Of a stretch of 58,614 nucleotides of DNA, positions 16,572 through 23,619 are shown piece by piece; the first letter of the stretch is position 1; each line of letters starts with the position of its first letter. The DNA comes from an uncultured Collinsella sp. Lineage in GTDB: Bacteria; Actinomycetota; Coriobacteriia; Coriobacteriales; Coriobacteriaceae. Made by a program: the position numbers and the translations under genes. The DNA lies in the NCBI GenBank assembly GCA_959602645.1, contig CAUGTZ010000017.1, positions 1 to 58,614 on the forward strand, given 5' to 3'. Below the pieces are notes generated by a model. It was not told the origin of the DNA and searched no databases. It saw nothing but the letters and a program-made list of their open reading frames with translations.

Positions 16572-17930
16572 ATGGCTTCATCCGCCCCGCGCGGTCTGCG
16601 TTCCGACCATGTCGTTACCGTCGGCATTGCGCTGTTCTCGATGCTCTTTGGCGCCGGTAACCTCATTATTCCGCCGCTGCTGGCGCTGCAGGCAGGTTCT
16701 GCCACGCCGGTCGCCATGCTTGGCTTTCTCATCGCCGCCATCGGCTTGCCCGTTATGGGCTTTATCGCCGTGGCACTTGCCGGAACGGCGCGCGAGCTTG
16801 CCGGCCGCGTGCACCCCAAATTTGGCGAGTTCTTTGTCGCGGCGGTGTATCTGGCTATCGGCCCGTGCCTGGCCATTCCGCGCACGAGCTCCACAGCCTT
16901 CGAGATGCTGGTGCCGCTGCTGCCCGAGGGCGTCTCGCTCGCCACGGCTCGCCTGGTGTTTGCCGTCGGATTCTTTATTGTCGCATTTGCGCTCACGCTG
17001 CGTCCCGGCGTCATCACGCGCGTGCTCGGCCGCATTACGGGCCCCGCGCTCATTGCGCTCATCGTGCTGGTTGTGGGCGCTGCCGTGGTCTCGCCGCTGG
17101 GTCCCGCTGCCGCGCCACAGGCTCCCTATAATGCCGGTGCTGCCGTGCAGGGCTTTTTGACCGGCTATCAGACCATGGACCTGCTCGCGTCGCTCGCCTT
17201 TGGCATCATCATCGCCGAGACCATCCACGAGTTGGGTGTTACCGATGACAAGCGCGTGGCCTTCGAGATTTCGCGCTCTGGTGTTATCGCCGGCGTGCTC
17301 ATGGCCATCATCTACTGCGGCCTGGCGCTTGCCGGCGCGCAGCTCAGCACCGTGATGCCCGATGCCACCAACGGTGCCGCCATCCTCGCTCGCTCCGCCT
17401 CCATGCACTTTGGTCTTGCCGGCACGGTCGTGGTCTTTGCGATCTTTTTCCTCGCCTGCATGAACGTGTGCATCGGCCTTATCAGCTGCTGCTCGCGTTA
17501 CTTCTGCGAGACGTATGTGGTTAAAGGGGGAGCGGAGGCTTCCGAGGAGGCTATGCGCCGTCCCTTTGCGATGCTCGCCTTTGTGTTCGCGGCGTTTTCG
17601 TGCGTGCTCTCCAACGTGGGCCTCGACGTGATCCTCATGTTCTCGGTGCCCATGCTCAACGCCTTGTATCCCGTTGCCATTGTGCTGGTACTGATGGGCC
17701 TAGTACACGGTTTTTGCGATGCGCATCCGCAGGTGTGGGTCTGGGTCGGCGGCGTTGTCGCGGTCCAGAGCGTGATCACCTCGGTCCGCGATGCGTTCTT
17801 TGCGGGCGCGTGGCTACCGTTCGATGTGCTGCCGCTGGCAGATATCGGTGCCGCGTGGGCGCCGGTTGCCGTGGTGGCGTTTGTGATCGGTCTGCTCCAC
17901 AGCAAGTTTGTCGCACATTCGAGGAGCTAG
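16572..17930 (+). CDS. brnQ: branched-chain amino acid:cation symporter BrnQ
   Basis: A 452-residue polytopic membrane protein of the LIVCS family that imports leucine, isoleucine and valine with Na+ or H+. The family N-terminus is clear (VTVGIALFSMLFGAGNLIIPP), followed by about 12 hydrophobic segments. The ATG at 16572 has GAAAGG upstream; a start two codons earlier is possible. It sits alone between the selenium operon terminator and the tRNA genes. Confidence 0.9.
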   Translation: MASSAPRGLRSDHVVTVGIALFSMLFGAGNLIIPPLLALQAGSATPVAMLGFLIAAIGLPVMGFIAVALAGTARELAGRVHPKFGEFFVAAVYLAIGPCLAIPRTSSTAFEMLVPLLPEGVSLATARLVFAVGFFIVAFALTLRPGVITRVLGRITGPALIALIVLVVGAAVVSPLGPAAAPQAPYNAGAAVQGFLTGYQTMDLLASLAFGIIIAETIHELGVTDDKRVAFEISRSGVIAGVLMAIIYCGLALAGAQLSTVMPDATNGAAILARSASMHFGLAGTVVVFAIFFLACMNVCIGLISCCSRYFCETYVVKGGAEASEEAMRRPFAMLAFVFAAFSCVLSNVGLDVILMFSVPMLNALYPVAIVLVLMGLVHGFCDAHPQVWVWVGGVVAVQSVITSVRDAFFAGAWLPFDVLPLADIGAAWAPVAVVAFVIGLLHSKFVAHSRS

Positions 17931-17941
17931 GGTTTCTGTGC

Positions 17942-17970
17942 TTGCACAGGAGGGGAGTCTCCCCTATAAT
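17942..17970 (+). promoter_or_regulatory. promoter of the tRNA-Pro/tRNA-Gly genes
   Basis: TTGCAC (17942-17947), a 17-bp spacer and TATAAT (17965-17970), about 52 nt before tRNA-Pro. The spacer contains a GGGGAG/CTCCCC inverted repeat. Confidence 0.75.
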
Positions 17971-18021
17971 TTCCTTCGCTTTGGGACACGCAAGGTTTAG
18001 ACCTTAGCTGCTCAACACCTT

Positions 18022-18098
18022 CGGGACGTGGCGCAGTTTGGTAGCGCGCCTGCTTTGGGAGCAGGATGTCGCAGGTTCAAATCCTGTCGTCCCGACCA
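18022..18098 (+). tRNA. tRNA-Pro (anticodon TGG)
   Basis: Cloverleaf seen by eye: acceptor CGGGACG/CGTCCCG, anticodon loop CTTTGGGAG with TGG, T-arm GGTTCAAATCC, encoded CCA. Length 77 nt. It is six bases upstream of tRNA-Gly and shares its promoter. Confidence 0.95.
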
Positions 18099-18104
18099 TA
18101 TCTT

Positions 18105-18178
18105 GCGGGCGTAGTTCAATGGTAGAACCCCAGCCTTCCAAGCTGATGACGCGGGTCCGATTCCCGTCGCCCGCTCCA
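18105..18178 (+). tRNA. tRNA-Gly (anticodon TCC)
   Basis: Acceptor GCGGGCG/CGCCCGC, anticodon loop CTTCCAA with TCC, T-arm GGGTCCGATTCCC, encoded CCA. Length 74 nt. Its 3' end is duplicated 203 bp downstream. Confidence 0.95.
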
Positions 18179-18386
18179 TAAGAATTGTTTTAACGGCTTT
18201 GGTTTCCTTTGGGGATCAGAGCTGTTTTCGTTTACGCGCCGGGCGACGGGAATCGAACCCGCCAGGGTGCGGAGCTGAGAAAATGCGTGAGCATTTTCCA
18301 GCGCAGCACGCAAGGGCCAAAGGCCCGCAGCGAAACAAGGATTTGCGAAGCAAATCCTTGGACTTCCCGTCGCCCGCTCCATAAGA
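18161..18386 (+). repeat. tRNA-Gly 3'-end duplication enclosing a hairpin-rich segment
   Basis: A 23-nt direct repeat of the tRNA-Gly 3' end occurs at 18161-18183 and 18364-18386, each followed by a version of the same terminator (degenerate at 18192-18229, intact at 18393-18428). Between them, GGGCGACGGGAA (18241-18252) is the exact reverse complement of 18364-18375 and the following bases resemble an inverted tRNA T-arm. Three perfect hairpins lie inside: GAAAATGC/GCATTTTC (18279-18298), GGGCC/GGCCC (18314-18326) and an 11-bp stem at 18336-18360. It resembles an insertion at a tRNA end, but no integrase is present. Confidence 0.8.
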
Positions 18387-18392
18387 TAGACG

Positions 18393-18428
18393 AATGGCTC
18401 TGCTCCCTTTGGGACCAGAGCCATTTTC
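18393..18428 (+). terminator. terminator downstream of the tRNA pair
   Basis: Perfect 10-bp stem AATGGCTCTG/CAGAGCCATT (18393-18402 with 18416-18425) followed by TTC. A worn copy follows tRNA-Gly directly at 18192-18229. Confidence 0.75.
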
Positions 18429-18452
18429 ATATACATGCCGGGGACCCCACAT

Positions 18453-18899
18453 CCCCTCCTAAGTTGCGGTGAAATACGGACTGTCTTTTGGCTTTTGCGA
18501 GCCCATTAAAGGCCGGGGTAGCTAATTTGGAGCGGGCTTTTTGACTGCTCTAGCGATCGGCTGGCAAATGTGGCCAAAAAGCCCTGTCGCAAAATGACCG
18601 GTCTGGTGCTGAGCCACGAAAGCGGCCCATCTACTACGTTTGGCCCGCAGGGGTCGACCATAGCAGCAGTTTCGGAAAATCGGCAAGCCGTCTACCAGCT
18701 GTTTTGATATTTCGGATTTCTGTATGGTCGAGGGTAATCGGTCAAACGTAGTAGATAGGCCCATTTTGTGGCGAACAGTAGGATTCGCGGACCAAGGCTG
18801 CCAGTTTCGGATGGCCAACCTGGAAGTTGCGGTGAATTAATTTCTGAAAAGCGCGAATAAGCCTAATCTAGGAACTATTTCACCGCAACTTAGGAGGGG
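18453..18899. repeat. 447-bp element with 24-bp perfect terminal inverted repeats
   Basis: Positions 18453-18476 and 18876-18899 are exact reverse complements (outer CCCCTCCTAAGTTGCGG). Near-inverted flanking bases (CCCCACAT on the left, ATGGGG on the right) extend the symmetry. Inside are a second copy of the TTGCGGTGAA arm at 18825-18834, a 160-nt palindrome at 18613-18772, and no convincing gene. Together with 18179-18452 it fills a 727-bp gap without coding sequence. It shares homologous blocks with 56350-56645. It looks like a non-autonomous element or structured repeat. Confidence 0.75.
18613..18772 (+). repeat. 160-nt palindromic repeat, copy 1
   Basis: Inverted ends of about 30 nt carry CTACTACGTTT on one side and AAACGTAGTAGATAGGCC on the other, with inner GGTCGACCATA and TATGGTCGA also inverted. 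The centre contains GGCAAGCCGTCTACC. A copy of identical length lies at 56484-56643 in the opposite orientation. Confidence 0.85.
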
Positions 18900-18905
18900 A
18901 TGGGG

Positions 18906-19361
18906 TTAGCTGCGGGGGCGGTGGCGGAGCCTGTCGATGGTGGAGTCGATGCTGCGGCTGCGGGCTTCGGCTGCGGTTTGGCGCTTGCGGCGGTAATCGA
19001 TCATGCCTTGGATGATGGGCTTGCCAAAGCTCACGACATCGTCGTTGTAGATCGCGGTTCGGGCTGCGAGGAGGCAGTCGGTAAAGTCCATATGGGTCTT
19101 GCCAAAGAGTTTGATGGCAAGGGCGACAACGGTGGGCTCGTCGACCATGACGTCATCGAGCAGCCTTTTCATGGCCGCAGCAATTTCAACGCGGGGAACC
19201 TTATAGACGTCGCGCAGCGTGACCACGACGCGCGTGATGATCTCGGGGTAGACGCGAGCGGTGCGCGTGGCGATGACCTTGGCAGCGCGCGGCGACAGGG
19301 CCTCGTCGTCGTCAAGCAGGTAGCGTAGGATGACGGTCTCGTCGATGATGGTGCTACTCAT
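18906..19361 (-). CDS. PIN-domain toxin (VapC-like ribonuclease)
   Basis: A 151-residue PIN-domain protein, likely a metal-dependent endoribonuclease toxin. It begins SSTIIDETVILRYLLDDDEALSPRA, with an acidic residue (D7) placed as in PIN domains, and has a second acidic cluster in HMDFTDCLLAARTA. Its start overlaps the antitoxin stop by 8 bp, typical of a coupled toxin-antitoxin pair. The last 25 residues are basic. Its 3' end abuts the right inverted repeat of the 447-bp element, six bases away. RNA target unknown. Confidence 0.8.
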   Translation of the reverse strand: MSSTIIDETVILRYLLDDDEALSPRAAKVIATRTARVYPEIITRVVVTLRDVYKVPRVEIAAAMKRLLDDVMVDEPTVVALAIKLFGKTHMDFTDCLLAARTAIYNDDVVSFGKPIIQGMIDYRRKRQTAAEARSRSIDSTIDRLRHRPRS

Positions 19362-19677
19362 GGATATCTACTTCCTCGGGACCCAAAATCGAATCGTCGC
19401 TTTCTGTGGCAAGGTATTCAATCCAGGCATTGCGCTCCTCGGAGCGGCGATTGGGGTCCCCATATGCTTTGAGCGATCCATAGGCGGCGGTGCCGTCCTT
19501 TGAGCGCACGGCGACCGGCTGAAAGGGAAGCTTGCGCATCAAAATGCTCTGCGCGACAAAAAGACGGACGGCCTCGGCGAGCGATGTGCCCATGGCGTCG
19601 TAGAGACGCTCGGCATGCTGCTTGTCTTCCTCGCGAATGCGCACCTGCAGGATGGCTCGTTTTTGAGTCGATGACAT
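19354..19677 (-). CDS. RelB/DinJ-type antitoxin
   Basis: A 107-residue protein whose first half resembles RelB/DinJ ribbon-helix-helix antitoxins (ILQVRIREEDKQHAERLYDAMGTSLAEAVRLFVAQSI), which dimerise on DNA and repress their own operon. The second half is acidic and would bind the toxin. ATG at 19677 is chosen over a GTG one codon earlier because GGGAGG is six bases upstream. A RelB-like antitoxin with a PIN toxin is a mixed but known type of pairing. Confidence 0.8.
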   Translation of the reverse strand: MSSTQKRAILQVRIREEDKQHAERLYDAMGTSLAEAVRLFVAQSILMRKLPFQPVAVRSKDGTAAYGSLKAYGDPNRRSEERNAWIEYLATESDDSILGPEEVDIHE

Positions 19678-19760
19678 CACTGGCCTCCCTTAATGAGCGT
19701 GCAATATGAATAGTCAAATACAGCTTCGGCTAGTAATTGCCAATCTTATAACAACTACTT

Positions 19761-19924
19761 TATTGCACTCGAGTAATTGAGTGTGAACATTATTACAAAC
19801 GTATTACATCCTTCAGAAGCGAGCGTGAAATCTTTGTTGGGCGTACGCGTGTAATACACTCGCTTTTATATCCTATTGAGAATAATCCTAACCAGCCCAA
19901 ACCCTTGCAATACACTCGTAATGC
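19761..19924 (+). promoter_or_regulatory. cluster of ACTCG-containing repeats upstream of the formate hydrogenlyase operon
   Basis: The 428-bp gap between the divergent antitoxin and hydN-like genes is A/T-rich and carries related motifs: TATTGCACTCGAGT at 19761, GTAATACACTCGC at 19851 and GCAATACACTCGTAATGC at 19907, plus GTATTACATC at 19801. Spacing between the last two is 56 bp. They are plausible sites for a regulator of the formate hydrogenlyase operon or of the toxin-antitoxin pair. No exact match to a known operator is claimed. Confidence 0.5.
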
Positions 19925-20030
19925 AGGGCCTATGCTCAAGTTTACCCCCTGCAACTGCGTATATTTAACCTGTATACCGTTGGAGATATTCTACCGAGTG
20001 CCTGTTTCGCCGCATGCTCTCGATACGCCG

Positions 20031-20081
20031 ATGCCGGATCACGGGCGGTCCGGGGCAACGTCGACAGGGTCTCTCCGGCAT
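20031..20081 (+). other. hairpin in the hydN-like leader
   Basis: A perfect 8-bp stem ATGCCGGA/TCCGGCAT (20031-20038 with 20074-20081) encloses a G-rich 35-nt interior. It ends about 10 nt before the GGAGGGAG ribosome-binding site of the gene at 20106, so folding could affect initiation. I could not match it to the molybdenum-cofactor riboswitch. Confidence 0.45.
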
Positions 20082-20105
20082 GGGATTCAGGAGGGAGTGA
20101 ACAAC

Positions 20106-20624
20106 ATGGGCAATAAACGAGTCGTAGCCGATTCCTCGCGCTGCATTGGGTGCCAAACCTGCATGGCAGCGTGTATCGAGGCACACGACATCCCCGGCAA
20201 CATCGCCGCGCCGCGTCTGCGCGTGACGCGTACGTACGAGATCTCCGCGCCGGTGGCTTGCCATCACTGCGAGGATGCCCCGTGCGCTAAGGCCTGCCCC
20301 ACGGGCGCCTTGTTCTTTGATCCAAAGAACCATCGCATCGGCGTCAACGAGGACAACTGCATCGGCTGCAAGAGCTGCGTCATGGCCTGCCCCTTTGGCG
20401 CCGTGAGCGTGGCGACCACGCAGGTCCCCGTCTTGATGGGCGACGTGCGCGTGGGTTCGCAGACTAAGAGCTTCGTGCTCAAGTGCGACCTGTGCGTGGA
20501 CCGTCCCGGCGGTCCGGCGTGTGCCGAGGCGTGCCCGACCAAGGGCCTCACCCTGGTAGACGAGGAGCGCCTGGCGGAGCTGACCGCCGAGCGTGCCCGC
20601 GCCACCATCGAAAACGAGGCGTAG
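20106..20624 (+). CDS. HydN/HycB-like 4Fe-4S ferredoxin, electron transfer protein of formate dehydrogenase
   Basis: A 172-residue iron-sulfur protein with four cysteine clusters: CIGCQTCMAAC, CHHCEDAPCAKAC, CIGCKSCVMAC and CDLCVDRPGGPACAEAC, the four-cluster layout of HydN, HycB and NrfC-type proteins. It carries electrons from FdhF toward the hydrogenase module or another acceptor. The ATG at 20106 has GGAGGGAG upstream; a longer frame opening at 19905 lacks a ribosome-binding site and gives a non-homologous N-terminus. It is the first gene of the formate hydrogenlyase operon, 76 nt before fdhF. Confidence 0.9.
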   Translation: MGNKRVVADSSRCIGCQTCMAACIEAHDIPGNIAAPRLRVTRTYEISAPVACHHCEDAPCAKACPTGALFFDPKNHRIGVNEDNCIGCKSCVMACPFGAVSVATTQVPVLMGDVRVGSQTKSFVLKCDLCVDRPGGPACAEACPTKGLTLVDEERLAELTAERARATIENEA

Positions 20625-20700
20625 GCGGGCGGCCATACAGGCCCGACGATTGTCAAATACGTACCGATTAATCGGTAGCAGAGAAAGGAAGGAGGGTGTC

Positions 20701-22923
20701 ATGGAGAAGCATAAAGTGATCTGCCCGTACTGCGGTGCCGGTTGCCAGTTTAACCTCTTGGTCCAAAACGGCCAGGTCGTGGGTACCGAACCGCTCAACG
20801 GCATCACCAATCAGGGCGAGCTGTGCCTTAAGGGCATGAGCGGCTACGACTTCATCAACGACACCAAGATCTTGACTCCTCGCGTACTGCACCCGATGAT
20901 CCGCCGCACCAAGGGCGCGGATCTTGAGCGCGTAAGCTGGGACGAGGCACTGGATTTCACCGCATCTAAGATGCAGGCCATAATTGACGAATATGGTCCT
21001 AACGCTGTCATGACCACCGGTTCTTCGCGAGGCGGCGGCAATGAGGCGAACTACGTCATGCAGAAGTTTACGCGTGCGTGCATTGGCACCCACAGCGTAG
21101 ACAACTGCGCTCGTACTTGACACGGCCCTACTGTCCTCGGTCTGATGGACACGGTTGGTTCAGGTTGCATGTCATGCTCCATCCCCGGTATGGAGGATGC
21201 GGGCTGCATTTTCCTCTTCGGCTATAACCCTGCCGATTCGCACCCCATCGTCGCAAGGCGTATCGTGCGAGCCAAAGAAAAGGGTTGCAAGATCATCGTC
21301 GCCGACCCGCGCCATATCGAAACCGCGCGTATCGCCGATATCTACCTTCCGATCAAGAACGGTTGCAATGTCGCGTTCCTCAACGCCTTTGCCAACTGTC
21401 TGGTCAACGATGGCCTCTACGACAAGGAATTCGTCGCCGAGCACACGAACGGCTTTGACGAGTGGTGGGAGACCATCAAGAACTACACTCCCGAATCCGT
21501 ACAGGACATCACGGGTGTCGATCCCGCGCTGATCCACCAAGCTGCCGAGATGTACGCCACGGCGAAGCCTTCTGCCATCATTGGCTGGGGCATGGGCGTA
21601 TGCCAGCAGAAGCAGAACCTGAAGACGGTGCACACCATCGCCTCCATCGCCTGCGTTGCCGGCCAGATCGGCAAACCCAACTCCGGCCTCGCGCCCGTGC
21701 GTGGCCAGAACAACGTCCAGGGCTCCTGCGATATGGGCATGCTGCCCAACCTGTACCCTGGCTACCAGAAAGTCACCGACCCCGCCGCTCGCGCCAAGTT
21801 TGCCAAGGCTTGGGGCGTGCCCGAGGAAAAGCTCCCCTTGGAGGAGGGCTACAAGCTCACCGACCTGGGTCACCTGGTCGACGAGGGCAAGGTGCACTGC
21901 TTCTACAACTACGGCGAGGACCCGGTGCAGACCGAGCCCGATTCGGCCGGTATGCGCAAGACGCTCTCCGAGCTGGATCTGTTCATTTGCCAGGACATCT
22001 TTATGACGCAGACGACCATGCTCGCCGACGTCATCCTGCCTGCCACCTCTTGGGGCGAGCACGAGGGTGTCTTTACCGCATCCGACCGTAGCTTCCAGCA
22101 CTTTGACGCGGCCGTTCCGCCCAAGGGCGAGTGCCGCCACGACTGGGAGATCTTCGCGGACCTGTCCACGCGCATGGGCTACCCCATGCACTACGACAAC
22201 ACCGAGCAGATCTGGAACGAGTGCATTAGCCTGTGCCCCAACTTTGTGGGCGCAACCTACGAGAAGATGGCTCCCGAGGGCGGTTACGCTCAGTGGCCCG
22301 TCAAGAGCACCGATGTGAACGACCACGGTACGCCCGACATGTTCGCTGGTGGCAAGTTCACCACCAAGGACGGCCGCGCCAACCTGATGGCGCACGACTG
22401 GGAGGCGCCCTCCGAGCTTCCCGACGATGAGTACCCGCTCATCCTGTGCACCGTCCGTGAGGTCGGCCACTACAGCTGCCGCTCGATGACTGGCAACTGC
22501 AAGACGCTGGCGCTGCTCGCCGACGAGCCCGGCTTTGTCCGCATGAATCCCGCGGACGCCCAGGCGCGTGGTATCAAGAACGGCGACATCGTCTCGATTC
22601 ACAGCCGCCGCGGCCAGGTATACAGCCGCGCCGACGTGAGCGACCGCATCAACAAGGGCACGGTCTATATGACCTACCAGTGGTGGATCGGTAAGTGCAA
22701 CGAGCTGACCATGCACAAGGTCGACCCGGTCTCGCATACGCCCGAGGACAAGTTCTCCGCCTGCCAGGTCGACGCCATTGCCGACCAGGTCTGGGCCGAG
22801 GGCGAAGTCGAGCGTCAGTACACCGAGCTCAAGCAGGCTCTGGTCGACGCCGCCGCTCCCCAGGACGTTGAGCCCGGTGCCGCCAAGTTCGACGACGAGA
22901 CGCACGTGAATCAAATCGTGTAG
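20701..22923 (+). CDS. fdhF: formate dehydrogenase H, selenoprotein with in-frame UGA
   Basis: Oxidises formate to CO2 at a bis-molybdopterin guanine dinucleotide molybdenum centre. The N-terminal CPYCGAGC...CLKG cysteines bind a [4Fe-4S] cluster. The frame reads through TGA at 21118-21120, residue 140, in the context CART-U-HGP, the same position as selenocysteine in E. coli FdhF. The downstream sequence (GYNPADSHPIV, PVRGQNNVQG, EVGHYSCRSMTGNC) is full length: 740 residues in all. A selenocysteine-insertion hairpin is visible just after the UGA. AGGAAGGAGG precedes the ATG. Gene finders would wrongly split it in two. Confidence 0.97.
21118..21154 (+). promoter_or_regulatory. bacterial SECIS element of fdhF
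   Basis: Immediately after the UGA, TGTCC (21132-21136) pairs with GGACA (21147-21151) around an apical loop containing GGTCT, whose first G is 22 bases after the U of the UGA. This is the arrangement of the SelB-binding hairpin in E. coli fdhF. Confidence 0.8.
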
Positions 22924-22944
22924 TCCCGTTCTCGTTGGCTTTTT

Positions 22945-22987
22945 GGGCCGGGCGTCCCGTACGTTCGGGAGCCCGGCCCGTTATTTT
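22945..22987 (+). terminator. strong hairpin between fdhF and the hycB-like gene, partial terminator or processing site
   Basis: GGGCCGGGC (22945-22953) pairs with GCCCGGCCC (22971-22979), with an inner TCCCG/CGGGA stem, then GTTATTTTG. The T-tract is interrupted, and the genes beyond it belong to the same complex, so it may reduce rather than stop transcription. Confidence 0.65.
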
Positions 22988-23001
22988 GAAAGGAAGTGGG
23001 G

Positions 23002-23619
23002 ATGAACCGCTTCATCGACATCAACCCGGAGAGGTGCATCGGCTGCGGAACATGCCAGTCCGCCTGTGCCGACGCTCACCGGATGCAGGGTCTTCAGGAT
23101 ACGCCGCGCCTGGCGCTCGTGAAGACCGGCGGTATTTCGGCCGCCCTTGCCTGCCACCATTGCGAGGGTGCCCCCTGCGCCGAGGTCTGCCCGGTGAATG
23201 CCATCGAGCACGATGGCGACCGCATCCACGTCAAGGAGCAGGAGTGCATCGGGTGCAGGCTGTGCGCCATCGCGTGCCCCTTTGGAGCCATCCATCCCGA
23301 TGGCACGTCTATCGCCGGTGTCGCAGGCATGTGCGACCCGACGCCTTCGTATCCTAAGTCCCTGAGCAGCCTGCTTACGTGGGCTCCTGGCCAGTACACC
23401 TGCGCTGTGAAGTGCGACCTGTGCGCCTTCGATCCGGACGGCCCGCATTGCGTGGCGGCGTGCCCCACCAAGGCGCTGACCGTCATGGGCGGCGCGGCCG
23501 ATCGCGAGCTCGACGAGGCCAAGCGCCTGCGCTCGATCGAAAACGGTCCGGCTGTCGACGTCACCGCTGTGGCCCAGGGCCTGTCCGAGAAAGCAGAAGG
23601 GAGCGTAAACAATGGATAG
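23002..23619 (+). CDS. HycB/HyfA-like 4Fe-4S subunit of formate hydrogenlyase
   Basis: A 205-residue iron-sulfur protein with four cysteine clusters (CIGCGTCQSAC, CHHCEGAPCAEVC, CIGCRLCAIAC, and CDLCAFDPDGPHCVAAC). It probably links FdhF to the hydrogenase small subunit. It is longer than the first ferredoxin-like protein because of an insert of about 25 residues (GVAGMCDPTPSYPKSL). The ATG at 23002 fits AAGGAAG; the GTG two codons upstream lies within that site. Its end overlaps the next gene by 8 bp. Confidence 0.88.
   Translation: MNRFIDINPERCIGCGTCQSACADAHRMQGLQDTPRLALVKTGGISAALACHHCEGAPCAEVCPVNAIEHDGDRIHVKEQECIGCRLCAIACPFGAIHPDGTSIAGVAGMCDPTPSYPKSLSSLLTWAPGQYTCAVKCDLCAFDPDGPHCVAACPTKALTVMGGAADRELDEAKRLRSIENGPAVDVTAVAQGLSEKAEGSVNNG

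Noticed and set aside
18161..18386. Integrated prophage or genomic island at tRNA-Gly
   Set aside because: The duplicated tail encloses only about 200 bp and no integrase or cargo gene.
18613..18760. Short PIYYV...VWS peptide frame shared by both 160-nt repeats
   Set aside because: The similarity comes from the symmetric ends read in the same direction; the true alignment is antiparallel and there the second copy has an early stop.
18522..18818. A 98-codon minus-strand frame inside the 447-bp element
   Set aside because: It spans the palindromes and has no recognised motif; the repeat structure explains the conservation.
20031..20081. Molybdenum-cofactor riboswitch upstream of hydN-fdhF
   Set aside because: A strong stem is present but I could not match the conserved motif elements, so only a generic hairpin is reported.
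20701..21123. Reading fdhF as two genes split by a stop codon
   Set aside because: The UGA is at residue 140 in CART-U-HGP with a SECIS hairpin after it, matching E. coli FdhF.
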